A DNA stretch of 21,615 nucleotides. Origin: Actinomycetota bacterium. Its GTDB lineage: Bacteria; Actinomycetota; Rubrobacteria; Rubrobacterales; Rubrobacteraceae. Of this stretch, positions 1 through 7,502 are shown piece after piece. The stretch covers positions 1 through 21,615 of the forward strand of contig JAIVIG010000293.1 of NCBI GenBank assembly GCA_020200675.1, written 5' to 3'. Position 1 is the first letter of the stretch. Each line of letters starts with the position of its first letter. Both the position numbers and the translations under genes were made by a program. The notes beneath the pieces are model-generated. The model made no database searches, had not been told where the DNA came from, and worked only from the letters and a program-made list of their open reading frames with translations.

Positions 1-2
1 GT

Positions 3-260
3 GCTTACCATCTCGCCGCGTGGGGCGGCAGGTACGGCTACGCCGTCGTCTGGCGCGCCCTCGCCTATCCTTTCGGTTACCTGCTACCGCTCACGGCGGC
101 GCCGGGGCTGCGATGGGCCGCGGCGGCCTACGCGGGGGTGGTGTTGCTCGCGGTCGGACTCGCTGTGGTCAAGGAGATCAGCTTCGGGAGGGCCTTTCTC
201 TCTTGCCTCGTCGTCACCGGCCTGCTCCTCTTCGCCGTCTACCCGGCGTTGCCGGGCTGA
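3..260 (+). CDS. C-terminal part of a multi-span membrane protein (5' end outside window), possibly YIP1-like
   Basis: The reading frame from position 3 is open to a TGA at 258-260 and encodes 85 residues rich in Leu, Val, Ala and aromatic residues. I see about three hydrophobic stretches (residues 12-30, 38-56 and 63-82) separated by short polar turns such as VKEISFGRA, ending AVYPALPG. This is an integral membrane pattern and much more protein-like than the Arg/Pro-rich translations of the other two forward frames. The arrangement of helices and the polar turn resemble the C-terminus of YIP1-domain membrane proteins, but that family call is tentative. The gene starts upstream of the window and converges on the acetyltransferase gene. 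Confidence 0.65.
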   Translation, partial: AYHLAAWGGRYGYAVVWRALAYPFGYLLPLTAAPGLRWAAAAYAGVVLLAVGLAVVKEISFGRAFLSCLVVTGLLLFAVYPALPG

Positions 261-277
261 CGAGCATGGGCAAGAGC

Positions 278-298
278 CGGAGGGTCTCTAACCCTCTG
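278..298. terminator. Short hairpin between convergent genes
   Basis: GAGGGT (280-285) and ACCCTC (291-296) form a stem around a 5-nt loop. A G-U pair (279/297) and a C-G pair (278/298) extend it to about 8 bp. It lies between the membrane-protein stop at 260 and overlaps the stop codon (288-290) of the converging acetyltransferase, so it could end transcription in both directions. There is no T-run. Confidence 0.45.
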
Positions 299-791
299 TG
301 CCGTCCGGCGGGCTTTGCACGTCGCCGACAAATTCGAGGGCGATGTGGTCGGTCTCGACGAAGCCCAAAGACCTGTAGAAGGCGCGTGCTACGTCGTTCT
401 CCCTCGTGGCGACGAGCTCTATAAGGGCGGCGTTCTCGGCGGCGGCGACGCTCTGTATCTCCTCGACGAGGAGCCTGCCCGCGCCCCGGCGGCGGGCGCC
501 CTCGGAGACGACGAGCATGGGAACTTCGATCACGGCGTCGCCGTGGGCGAGGTCCGGTTTGATCCAAAGGCTCGCCGCCCCCACAATGCCGTCTTCCCCC
601 TCCGCCACGAGCACCCGTGCCCTCGGCTCTTTCAAGAACTCGTCGAGGCGCGCACGGACGGCTTCGGGCCGGGGCCTCCGGTCCCCCAGGGCGTCGGCGA
701 GATCCCGGGCCAGGTAGTAGATGGCTTCGGCATCTTCGAGGACAGCCTCGCGCACGGTCGGGGGGCGAGGCATCTTCTCCGGGTCGTTCAT
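288..791 (-). CDS. GNAT-family N-acetyltransferase
   Basis: A 167-residue protein with the layout of a single-domain GNAT enzyme, which moves the acetyl group of acetyl-CoA to an amine. Visible elements are an N-terminal REAVLEDAEAI strand-helix (residues 14-24), a central beta strand ending in VPMLVVSEGARRRGAGRLL (90-108) whose RRRGAG is the acetyl-CoA pyrophosphate loop, and the C-terminal RAFYRSLGF element (136-144) that closes most GNAT folds. The substrate cannot be told from sequence. The ATG at 791 lacks a clear ribosome site; an ATG six codons in (MPRPP) is preceded by GGAGA but very closely, so the start is uncertain. The gene is divergent from deoB and convergent with the upstream membrane protein. 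Confidence 0.85.
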   Translation of the reverse strand: MNDPEKMPRPPTVREAVLEDAEAIYYLARDLADALGDRRPRPEAVRARLDEFLKEPRARVLVAEGEDGIVGAASLWIKPDLAHGDAVIEVPMLVVSEGARRRGAGRLLVEEIQSVAAAENAALIELVATRENDVARAFYRSLGFVETDHIALEFVGDVQSPPDGTEG

Positions 792-962
792 GTACCGGTC
801 TTACCCCAGACGAGAGGTTGCGACTCCGGAGCCACCTGTGCCGGGGTTCGGGAGCGGATGTGACATAGAATTGGGAGATGCACGCCAGGGTCGTGCGTAA
901 GGGAGGCGCATGCAGGTCCTGTGCTTCGCCGCCAGCCTGGCGCGATGAGCGGCGCAATAGCC

Positions 963-985
963 GGTATGCTCGGCTGAAAAGGAGG
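963..985 (+). promoter_or_regulatory. deoB -10-like box inside a short dyad, plus strong ribosome site
   Basis: GGTATGCTCGG (963-973) has a -10-like TATGCT (965-970) enclosed by a 5-bp inverted repeat, AGCCG before and CGGCT after. AAAAGGAGG at 977-985 lies five bases ahead of the GTG start at 990 and fixes it. No -35 hexamer is seen. If TATGCT is the -10, the leader is only about a dozen bases long. Similar GGTATNNTC boxes occur at 7467 and 8427. Confidence 0.4.
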
Positions 986-989
986 ATCT

Positions 990-2159
990 GTGGGACGTAG
1001 AGCGGTGATCGTCGTCCTCGACGGCATCGGAGCCGGCGGCGCACCCGATGCCGCAAAGTTCGGCGACGAGGGCTCGAATACCCTCTCCAACACCGCCCGC
1101 GCCGTCGGCGGGTTGAAGCTCCGGCACCTCGGCGCTCTGGGACTCGGGAACGTCGTAGAAATCGAAGACACCCCACCCGTCGCAAGTCCGCAGGCCTTTC
1201 ACGGGCTTATGCAGGAGCGTTCCGCAGCCAAGGCGACGCTCGCCGGGCACTGGGAGATGATGGGGATAGTCCTCGAAGACCCTTTGCCGACGTATCCAAA
1301 CGGGTTTCCGGCGGAGATGATCTCGCGCTTCGAAGAGGAGACGGGGCGGAAGGTGATAGGCAACAGGCCCGCCTCGGGAACGCGGATCATCGAGGAGTTG
1401 GGGCCGGAGCACGAAGCAACCGGCGCCTGGATAGTCTATACCTCCGCCGACTCGGTCTTCCAGGTCGCCGCCCACACGGAGGTAATACCGCTCGAAGAGC
1501 TCTACGAGGCATGCGAAAAGGCCCACAGGATGCTCATCGGCGAGGGCCGGATCCTCGTCGAGCGGGTCATCGCCCGGCCTTACCACGGCGCGAGGGGCGC
1601 CTACGAGCGAGAGAACGAGAACCGCCACGACTACGGCATCACCCCGCCGCGGGAAACTTACATGGACCTCATCGAGGCCGCAGGCCATGAGGTCGTCGCG
1701 GTCGGCAAGATCCGGGACATCTTCGACGGCAAGGGCATCACCAAGCACCTCCCCGGCAAGCCGGACGACGCGGCAAAGGTCGACGCCGTTCTCCAAGCCC
1801 TGAGGGACGTCGAGTCCGGCTTGATCTTCGCCAACCTCGTGGACTTCGACGCGAAGTACGGCCACCGCCGCAACCCGAAAGGAATGGCCGGGAACCTCGC
1901 ACGCTTCGACGAGAGGGTTCCGGAGCTGCTAAAGGCCCTCGCCGAAGACGACCTGCTCGCGATCACCGCAGATCACGGAAACGATCCCACCTACCCCGGC
2001 ACCGACCACACCCGCGAACGCGTCCCGCTCCTCGCGGTAAGAGGCGGCGAGCCGCGTAACCTCGGCGTCCGCAACGGCTTCGCGGACCTCGGGGCAACGG
2101 TCGCCGCCTGGCTCGGTGTAGAGACGAACGGTCTTCCTGGCGAAGACTTCTTAAGTTGA
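990..2159 (+). CDS. deoB: Phosphopentomutase
   Basis: DeoB interconverts (deoxy)ribose 1-phosphate and (deoxy)ribose 5-phosphate in the cytoplasm, linking nucleoside phosphorolysis to central carbon metabolism. The 389-residue product has the normal length. By comparison with the Bacillus enzyme I assign the phosphorylated threonine to T83 (KATLAGHWEM) and the two-manganese site to D11 (VLDGIGAGG), D287 and H292 (VDFDAKYGHRR), and D328, H329 and H340 (ADHGND and TDHTRE). The substrate-recognition cap domain occupies roughly residues 100-215. The GTG start has an excellent Shine-Dalgarno 5 nt upstream. It is the first of three nucleoside-salvage genes, but a terminator-like hairpin and a small reverse-strand gene separate it from pdp, so it is probably transcribed on its own. 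Confidence 0.96.
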   Translation: MGRRAVIVVLDGIGAGGAPDAAKFGDEGSNTLSNTARAVGGLKLRHLGALGLGNVVEIEDTPPVASPQAFHGLMQERSAAKATLAGHWEMMGIVLEDPLPTYPNGFPAEMISRFEEETGRKVIGNRPASGTRIIEELGPEHEATGAWIVYTSADSVFQVAAHTEVIPLEELYEACEKAHRMLIGEGRILVERVIARPYHGARGAYERENENRHDYGITPPRETYMDLIEAAGHEVVAVGKIRDIFDGKGITKHLPGKPDDAAKVDAVLQALRDVESGLIFANLVDFDAKYGHRRNPKGMAGNLARFDERVPELLKALAEDDLLAITADHGNDPTYPGTDHTRERVPLLAVRGGEPRNLGVRNGFADLGATVAAWLGVETNGLPGEDFLS

Positions 2160-2183
2160 GAACGAGGCTCACCGCACTTTGAC

Positions 2184-2229
2184 GAAGAATCCTCCGGGGA
2201 AGGTCTTCGCGCCTTGCCGGAGATTCTTC
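2184..2229. terminator. Long hairpin between convergent deoB and a small acidic ORF
   Basis: The arms at 2184-2197 and 2217-2229 pair over 13 bp with one bulged C (2192). An inner AAGG/CCTT pair (2200-2203 and 2212-2215) extends the stem. It sits between the deoB stop (2159) and the stop codon of the reverse-strand ORF (2244), a good position for a bidirectional terminator. No T-tract follows on either side. Confidence 0.6.
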
Positions 2230-2243
2230 GGTCCGGAGCGTTA

Positions 2244-2441
2244 TTACTCTTCGTCGTCCGACTCATCCTCGCCGCCGGACTCCTCCCTGCCGTCCGCGGA
2301 GTCCAGAGCGTCGTGTACGCACGTGCTTATCGCGTCGCGGAACTCTTCCCGGTCGAGGTTCGGGTGGATCTCCTCGATACTATCCACGAACGCCTCGATG
2401 GCCAACTCTGTATCGGTCCTGCCGGGGATGGATTCCGACAC
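2244..2441 (-). CDS. Small acidic hypothetical protein (65 aa)
   Basis: I do not recognise this protein. It begins MSESIPGRTDTEL, has a predicted helical middle with a single Cys (STCVHDAL), and ends in a strongly acidic tail (EESGGEDESDDEE). The start choice rests on the ribosome site: AGAGGAG (2447-2453 on the reverse strand) lies 5 nt before the GTG at 2441, whereas the GTG two codons upstream overlaps that site. The gene ends in tandem stops (TAATAA). It converges on deoB and diverges from the pyrimidine phosphorylase gene. There are no membrane segments or signal peptide. It could be a false ORF, but the ribosome site and the tandem stops favour a real gene. Confidence 0.5.
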   Translation of the reverse strand: MSESIPGRTDTELAIEAFVDSIEEIHPNLDREEFRDAISTCVHDALDSADGREESGGEDESDDEE

Positions 2442-2581
2442 CTTCACTCCTCTCGCCGATGCTACTCCGGCAACGGTATCTACCCCCGCCGGACGATCCC
2501 CAAAAGGAAGAGCGCGGTCTCAGAAAGCGCGCATCTAAGTCTCCTGGCATCCCAGCCCTGCACCCGAGCGCGGACGGCAAC

Positions 2582-2626
2582 TACAATGGGTGGAACGTCG
2601 TAGAGCAGCGGTATCTCTGGGGAAGG
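2582..2626 (+). promoter_or_regulatory. Candidate -10 box and ribosome site for the pyrimidine phosphorylase gene
   Basis: TACAAT at 2582-2587 is a good -10 hexamer in otherwise GC-rich sequence. No convincing -35 is seen 16-18 bp upstream. GGGGAAGG at 2619-2626 lies 9 nt before the TTG at 2636, the first in-frame start whose product aligns with the family N-terminus. The spacer 2448-2635 holds no other gene I can support. Confidence 0.35.
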
Positions 2627-2635
2627 CAACGACAC

Positions 2636-3807
2636 TTGTACTCCGGAAGCGCAATACTGGATGCGATAGAGACCAAGAAGCGCGGCGGGGAGCTTCCGGC
2701 GGGGGCGATCCGGGCGGTCGTGGAAGGCTACACCTCGGGAGAGGTGCCAGACTACCAGATGTCCGCGCTGCTCATGGCGATCTTTATCCGGGGGATGGAC
2801 TACGAGGAGACGCTGGCCCTGACGGAGGCGATGGCGTACTCCGGCGAGCGCCACTACTTCCCTGACTGCGTGGACAAGCACTCTACGGGCGGCGTCGGAG
2901 ACAAGATCTCCTTGACCTCCCTCCCGGTGGTCGCCGCCTGCGGCGTGACCGTGGCCAAGCTCTCGGGCCGGGGCCTCGGCACGACCGGCGGCACGATAGA
3001 CAAGCTCGAGTCCATCCCCGGCTTCTCGTTCGACCTCCCAGAAGAACGCATGCGCGAGCAGGTCGAAGAGGTCGGACTCGCCATCATGGAGGCCGGAGAC
3101 CTGGCGCGTTCATGAAGACCGCCGACGAAGCCCGCGAACTCGCCGATCTCCTCGTACGCCTGAGCAAGTCCCTCGGAATAGAAGCCTCCGCCCTCATCAC
3201 GGCCATGGATGAACCCCTGGGCAGCGCGGTCGGCAACGCCCTGGAGATCCGCGAGAGCGTGCGCTTCCTACGAGGCGAAGCCTCACCCGCCGACCTCTCC
3301 GAGAAGTCACGCGTCGTGGCGGCGCGACTCTTGAGCCTCAAGGGCATCCAGGAACCAGAAGACGCGGTTGAACGCGCGATCTCCTCCGGCGCCGCCTACG
3401 AGAAGTTCGCAGAGTTCGTCGCGGCCCAGGGCGGAGACCCAAGAACCCTGGAGAACATCCCGGTCTCCAAAGAAGTAAGGGAGGTAGTCACGCCAAAAGC
3501 GGGCCACGTCGCGCGGTTCGGGGCGCTCGGCATCGGTCGCGCGGCCGTACTTCTAGGCGCGGGCAGAGAGAAAAAGGGAGACAAAATAGACCCGGGCGCG
3601 GGCATCGAAGTCCTCGTCAAATCCGGAGACGAGATAGAGGAGGACCAACCGGTAGCGCGACTCTACGGAGAGCGAAACGCAGAGAGAGCCCAAGAGCTCA
3701 TCCTCGAAGCGTTAGAAATTTCCGACACACCAGTACAACGCCCCCCTGTTATCCTGGGAAGCCTGAAAACCACCAGCGGTCAGCAAGAACAAGAAACTGA
3801 CAACTAA
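2636..3807 (+). pseudogene. pdp: Pyrimidine-nucleoside phosphorylase, broken by an internal deletion and frameshift
   Basis: The family cleaves uridine, thymidine or deoxyuridine with phosphate to give a base and a pentose 1-phosphate, the substrate of DeoB. The first part (2636 to about 3108) has the expected N-terminus with phosphate-binding KHSTGGVGDK and GRGLGTTGGTIDKLE, ending LAIMEAGDLA. The second part resumes in another frame at about 3106 with GAFMKTADEA and runs through EPLGSAVGNALEI to the C-terminus. Compared with Bacillus Pdp, 47 residues are missing, including the YALRDVT and SIPLIASSIMSKK segments that bind the pyrimidine. A 142-nt loss between two GGCG tetranucleotides explains both the gap and the frame change. 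With it restored the protein would be about 437 residues, the family size. As it stands neither half can be active. The last residues are encoded by a repeat-like sequence. Confidence 0.88.
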
Positions 3808-3825
3808 CAACTGAAAACTAAAAAC
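3774..3825 (+). repeat. CAGCGGTCAGC repeat followed by four imperfect 7-bp tandem units
   Basis: CAGCGGTCAGC (3774-3784) also occurs at 19343-19353. It is followed at 3796-3823 by four heptamers, ACTGACA, ACTAACA, ACTGAAA and ACTAAAA. This AC-rich tract is unlike the surrounding GC-rich genes. It encodes the last residues of the phosphorylase frame and supplies its TAA stop (3805-3807), then fills most of the spacer to deoD. Confidence 0.6.
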
Positions 3826-3844
3826 GCCGACCGAAGGGAGGCAA

Positions 3845-4555
3845 ATGATCCACGTGCGGGCGGAGCCGGGGGATCTCGCCGAGAGCGTGCTGTTGCCGGG
3901 GGACCCTCGGCGGGCGAGGTACATAGCCGAGAACTTCTTCGAGGACGCGAGGCTCGTGACCGAGGAGCGGGGGTTGCTCGGCTATACCGGCACCTACGGC
4001 GGGGAGCCGGTCTCCGTCCAGACCACGGGTATGGGCTGTCCGAGCACCGCCATCGTGACCGACGAGCTTATACAACTGGGCGCGAAGAACCTGCTCCGGG
4101 TCGGGACCTGCGGAGGCTATCACCCGGAGATGGAGCTCGGGGACCTCGTGATCGCCACCGCAGCTACCGCCCAGGACGGGACGGTCTCGAGCCTCACCGG
4201 AGGAGTTCCATACGCGCCCGCGGCCCACTTCGACCTCGTACACGCCGCCTACCACGCGGCCGAAAAACTGGATCGGAGGCCGTTTCTGGGCCCGATCGTG
4301 AGCGCCGACCTCTTCTACGACCCGGAGGAAGACCCACAAGCACTGTGGCACTCGCTGGGGATCCTCGCGGTCGAGATGGAGGCGTCGGCGATCTTTACTT
4401 TGGCGGCGATGCGCGGGGTGCGCGCGGGTTGTTTGCTCACGGTCTCGGACGCCATAGGCTCGGACAAAAAGGAGCGTATAGGGGACAGCGTCCTGAAGGG
4501 CGCTGTGGACGAGATGGTAGGGCTGGCGCTGGACACCCTCAAGGCCTTACACTAG
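3845..4555 (+). CDS. deoD: Purine-nucleoside phosphorylase, DeoD type
   Basis: A 236-residue member of the PNP/UDP phosphorylase superfamily that splits purine nucleosides with phosphate into base and (deoxy)ribose 1-phosphate. Family signatures are H3 in the N-terminal HVRAEPGDLAESVLLPGDP segment, the GD phosphate-binding loop (19-20), R85 in LLRVGTCGG, the ribose-binding VEMEASAIF (176-184) and the TVSDAI motif (199-204), whose D202 corresponds to the catalytic aspartate of DeoD enzymes. Length matches the hexameric bacterial type (about 235-240). AAGGGAGG a few bases before the ATG makes the start secure. It follows the pyrimidine phosphorylase on the same strand after a 37-bp repeat-bearing spacer, and both supply sugar phosphate to DeoB. 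A related uridine phosphorylase cannot be wholly excluded. Confidence 0.93.
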   Translation: MIHVRAEPGDLAESVLLPGDPRRARYIAENFFEDARLVTEERGLLGYTGTYGGEPVSVQTTGMGCPSTAIVTDELIQLGAKNLLRVGTCGGYHPEMELGDLVIATAATAQDGTVSSLTGGVPYAPAAHFDLVHAAYHAAEKLDRRPFLGPIVSADLFYDPEEDPQALWHSLGILAVEMEASAIFTLAAMRGVRAGCLLTVSDAIGSDKKERIGDSVLKGAVDEMVGLALDTLKALH

Positions 4556-4649
4556 GGTCCCTCGGGGGGAGCGAATAGGAGGGTTGGGGCCCCGCGGGCG
4601 TCGCTGAGGCGTCCGGGGGCGGAGCTGGCGGGAGATTTAGGGAGAGACA

Positions 4650-5993
4650 TTGACGATCCTCAACGAGTCGGGGGCGCCGGACGTCGTCTCCCCGCTGCAC
4701 GTCCTCCCCAGCCTCGCCGAAAGACTCCCGGGTACCCTCCTCGTCGTAGTGGGCACCCACGCGGACGCCCACCTGGTCCAGTCCCTCTCCGTCCCCCTCC
4801 CCGGAATGCCCGTAGACTCATCGGCCCAGCACGGCGGAGGGTTCGGCGTGCATCCCCGGGTCGTGTTCGTCGTCCTGGAGCCGGATGAGGAGCAGTCGGG
4901 TGGGGGGCTGGCGTCCCGCGTGGTCGAAGCGGCGGCGGGTTTCCGGCGCACGGAACTGGTGCTGCTCGTCACGTGCAGGTCGGTGACCCTGCTCGGCTTC
5001 GACGCGGAATTCGAGGCCGAGCTCGTCGGGCGTCGTCTGGGCCTCCCGGTGCGGGCCCTGAACCCCGACGCGGGCGGCTCCGGCGTGCTCTACACGGACC
5101 TGGAGGACGGCGCGATCCGCACCCTCGTCGAGCTGTGCCCCCGGGGCGCAACCGGCTCCGGGGAGGAACAGCCCTTCTACAAAGGGAGCCTCCTGGGTAA
5201 GCTTCAGTTCCGGGGCAGGACTGGGCGTAGGACGGAGCAGCCGGGCGCCCACCGCCCGGTCGTCCTCCTCGGCGCCCTCTCCGGCCCGCAGGAGGAGCTC
5301 GCCGCCGAGCTCGCGCGAGTCGGGGTCGAAGTTGCCGGCGTCCCGGGCACGGAGGCGGGCCGGCTACCGACCATCGACGAGGGGACGATCGTGGCCGCGG
5401 TAGATCCGTATCTCGTCGCGGCGTCCCGGGCGGCCGAGGAGCGCGGAGCGACGGTGAGCAGCGGTCTCCTACCGATCGGGGTGGACGGCACGGCCCGCTT
5501 TATTCAGGACGTCTCCGCGCTCGCGGGGCGCAGGGCAAGCGAGGCGGGGCGCGCCCGCCAAGTCTGGGAGAGCCTGGAGCCGCTGAGGAGCCGCATCCGG
5601 GGCAAGCGCATCTTCTTTACCGGCGACACGGGCCTAGAGATACCGCTCGCCCGTTTCCTGGCCGACGCCGGGGCGGTGGTCCTCGAGGTCGGAACGCCGC
5701 GACTGGACAGGCGCTCCCTGGCGGCGGAGCTCTCGGCCCTGGGGGAGGACGTGGATGTGGTCGAATCTCCGGAGTGGCGGGCGCAGTTGGATCGGGTGGA
5801 TGCCGTCCGGCCGGACGTGGTGGTGGCGAGCCCGGGGCTCTACGTTCCGCTCGTGGCGCGCGGACACCTGTGCCGCTCCTCGCTGGATCTCCTCTCTCTC
5901 GGAGTACACGGCTACGAGGGTGCTCGCCGGATCCTGGAGCTCTTCGCCCGGACCTTCGAGCGGGCCGAGAAGCTGGACACCCTCAACCTGTGA
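4650..5993 (+). CDS. bchN: BchN-like subunit of a nitrogenase-family reductase, with altered iron-sulfur ligands
   Basis: The protein (447 aa, TTG start just after an in-frame TAG, ribosome site AGGGAG) aligns along its length with BchN, the subunit of dark-operative protochlorophyllide reductase that pairs with BchB. Matching segments are VVVGTHADAHLVQ (33-45; family GTHTCAHFLQ), LLVTCRS (105-111; family WIGTCTT), LPTIDEGTIVAAVDPYL (239-255) and the C-terminal GVHGYEGARRILELFAR (418-434). In characterised BchN three cysteines bind the NB [4Fe-4S] cluster. Here only the third remains (C109). The first two align with S14 and D39, at exactly the family spacing of 25 residues. It lies 18 nt before the BchB-like gene. 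No BchL-like ATPase is in the window. The substrate is unknown; the homology is clear, but an enzyme acting on chlorophyll precursors is not established. Confidence 0.85.
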   Translation: MTILNESGAPDVVSPLHVLPSLAERLPGTLLVVVGTHADAHLVQSLSVPLPGMPVDSSAQHGGGFGVHPRVVFVVLEPDEEQSGGGLASRVVEAAAGFRRTELVLLVTCRSVTLLGFDAEFEAELVGRRLGLPVRALNPDAGGSGVLYTDLEDGAIRTLVELCPRGATGSGEEQPFYKGSLLGKLQFRGRTGRRTEQPGAHRPVVLLGALSGPQEELAAELARVGVEVAGVPGTEAGRLPTIDEGTIVAAVDPYLVAASRAAEERGATVSSGLLPIGVDGTARFIQDVSALAGRRASEAGRARQVWESLEPLRSRIRGKRIFFTGDTGLEIPLARFLADAGAVVLEVGTPRLDRRSLAAELSALGEDVDVVESPEWRAQLDRVDAVRPDVVVASPGLYVPLVARGHLCRSSLDLLSLGVHGYEGARRILELFARTFERAEKLDTLNL

Positions 5994-6011
5994 GAAGCGG
6001 TTGAAGAGGCC

Positions 6012-7463
6012 ATGAAGATCCTGCGGGGCGTGTACGAGGGACCGGGGAGTCACGGCATCCTGGGTATAGCGGCGAGCACGAGCGGGGTACACGCCGTCCT
6101 TAGAGCGTACCCGGGCGAGTGGTATTTTCCGGCGCTCTACGGGGCGTGGACCCGGACGGGGGAACCGGCGCCGGTTACCTTGAGCCCGGTGCGGGACCGG
6201 CCGGGCGGGTCGTGGACGCCGGGCGACCTGGCCCAAGACCTCTCGGGGGTGGTACGTCGCCGTCCGGAGACAGAATCTCTCATCTTCGCGCGCTCCGAGG
6301 CGGCGCTACTCTCGGGCGAGGGCGCGCCGATCCTGGCCCTCCCCGAGAACCCGGAGACCGGCCTCTCCCCGAAGCTCGTGACCTGCGAGTGGGAGTCCCC
6401 GGGTATCCGGGAGGCCGAGGCGGCGGACCTGGGGCTGGCGGAGCTCGTGAAAGCCCACGCCCAGCAAGGACCGAAGAGTCCGTCTCCGACGGTCAACCTT
6501 CTCGGGCCGCCCGCTTTCGGGCCGAACGCGACGGCGGAGTACGACGAGGTAGAGCGCGCGCTGCGCCTCGTCGGGGTCGGCGTGAACGTCCGGGCGCCGC
6601 TCGGGGCGACGGTCGAGGATCTCTCGCGACTACCGCGGGCGTGGGCGAACGTCGTGCTCTGCCGGGAGGCGGCAGAGTCGACCTCGTTGTACCTGCAGGA
6701 CGAGTTCGGGATGCCGCGGGTGACGACGCCCCCGGTCGGGTCGGTCGGGACGGGGGCGGTCTTGAGGGCCGTCGGCCAGCTGTGCTCCCTGGATCCAAAA
6801 TGGGTGCGGCGGGCGGTGTGGGCGGAGCTGGCCCGGACGACGAAGCTGCCATGGTACGCCCGGCTGGCCGTACCCGAGACTTTCCGGGGACGCCGCGTAG
6901 CCCTCTTCGGAGACCTCACCTACACGACGGGCCTCGGTTACACTCTGGCCCGGGAGGTCGGCCTGGAGGTGGCGTGGGCGGGTACTTATCTCGCGCACCT
7001 GGAGAAGGACTTCCTCTTCCACGCCCACACGTTCACCGACGAGGCGTTCGTCGAAGACGACCCCGAGGCCGTCGCCGCCCGCGTCGAGGAGACGGCCCCC
7101 GACCTCCTGGTCGGGACGCAATTGGAGTGGGAGGTCGCCGAGGCCCTAGGCGTGCCTTTTCTACCTCTGTGTCCCCCGGTCTTCGAACATGCGTTCGCGG
7201 AGAGGCCCATCATGGGCTACGCGGGCTCCACCGTCCTGGCAGACGCCCTCGAAGGCGCCCTGCGAGAGCCGCAGACCAGGGCGCGCGCGGAGTCCTCGCA
7301 GAGCGCGCCGCGAGCTCCCGAGTGGACCGAGGAGGCGTTGGAGGAGCTGGAGGAGATACCGGCCTTTCTGAGAGGCCGGGCGCGCAGGCTCGCCGAGGAG
7401 CACGCGCGGACCCTGGACTCGCCCGCGGTCACGCCGCAGATCCTCGAAGAATCCCGCTCCTGA
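6012..7463 (+). CDS. bchB: BchB-like subunit of a nitrogenase-family reductase
   Basis: A 483-residue homologue of BchB, which carries the substrate pocket in dark-operative protochlorophyllide reductase. Matches include YEGPGSHG at 8-15, VNLLGPPAFGPNA (161-173), LFGDLTY (298-304), LVGTQLEWEVAEALGVPF (366-383), IMGYAG (400-405) and a C-terminal PCP_red-type domain (WTEEALEELEEIPAFLRGRA, 438-457). D301 in FGDLTY corresponds to the catalytic aspartate (D274 in Rhodobacter capsulatus numbering). The aspartate of BchB that completes the NB cluster (position 36) is Glu36 here, in an ungapped alignment of the first 36 residues. The PVH motif near the substrate reads PVF (389-391). The PCP_red domain and N-terminus fit BchB better than BchZ. 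Probably co-transcribed with the preceding BchN-like gene. Actual substrate unknown. Confidence 0.86.
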   Translation: MKILRGVYEGPGSHGILGIAASTSGVHAVLRAYPGEWYFPALYGAWTRTGEPAPVTLSPVRDRPGGSWTPGDLAQDLSGVVRRRPETESLIFARSEAALLSGEGAPILALPENPETGLSPKLVTCEWESPGIREAEAADLGLAELVKAHAQQGPKSPSPTVNLLGPPAFGPNATAEYDEVERALRLVGVGVNVRAPLGATVEDLSRLPRAWANVVLCREAAESTSLYLQDEFGMPRVTTPPVGSVGTGAVLRAVGQLCSLDPKWVRRAVWAELARTTKLPWYARLAVPETFRGRRVALFGDLTYTTGLGYTLAREVGLEVAWAGTYLAHLEKDFLFHAHTFTDEAFVEDDPEAVAARVEETAPDLLVGTQLEWEVAEALGVPFLPLCPPVFEHAFAERPIMGYAGSTVLADALEGALREPQTRARAESSQSAPRAPEWTEEALEELEEIPAFLRGRARRLAEEHARTLDSPAVTPQILEESRS

Positions 7464-7479
7464 GCCGGTATAATCCGGC
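7464..7479 (+). promoter_or_regulatory. TATAAT box inside a perfect 5-bp inverted repeat
   Basis: GCCGG-TATAAT-CCGGC begins directly after the BchB-like stop codon. The consensus -10 hexamer sits at 7469-7474, about 28 bases before the TTG start of the 88-residue ORF. No -35 hexamer is seen. It could be a promoter with an overlapping operator, or simply a small hairpin. Confidence 0.4.
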
Positions 7480-7502
7480 GCGCGAGCTAGAGAAAGAACT
7501 CT

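Noticed and set aside
801..1865. Long reverse-strand open frame across deoB
   Set aside because: It is antisense to a complete phosphopentomutase and shows no domain or ribosome site.
2459..2635. N-terminal extension of the pyrimidine phosphorylase frame
   Set aside because: The family N-terminus begins at SAILDAIETKKRGG. The extra 59 residues are unlike the family, and the TTG at 2636 has a ribosome site.
3090..3120. Programmed ribosomal frameshift as explanation for the split pdp gene
   Set aside because: A frameshift cannot restore the 47 missing residues. There is also no slippery run of identical bases at the join.
4556..4649. Possible terminator or attenuator between deoD and the BchN-like gene
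   Set aside because: Only short outer CCCCG/CGGGG pairing was found with a poor inner stem, not enough to call a feature.
4650..7463. Assignment of the pair as chlorophyllide reductase BchY/BchZ or nitrogenase NifD/NifK
   Set aside because: The N-terminus (YEGPGSHG), FGDLTY, MGYAG and the PCP_red-type end fit BchB, and the LPTIDEG and GYEGA blocks fit BchN, better than the other sets.
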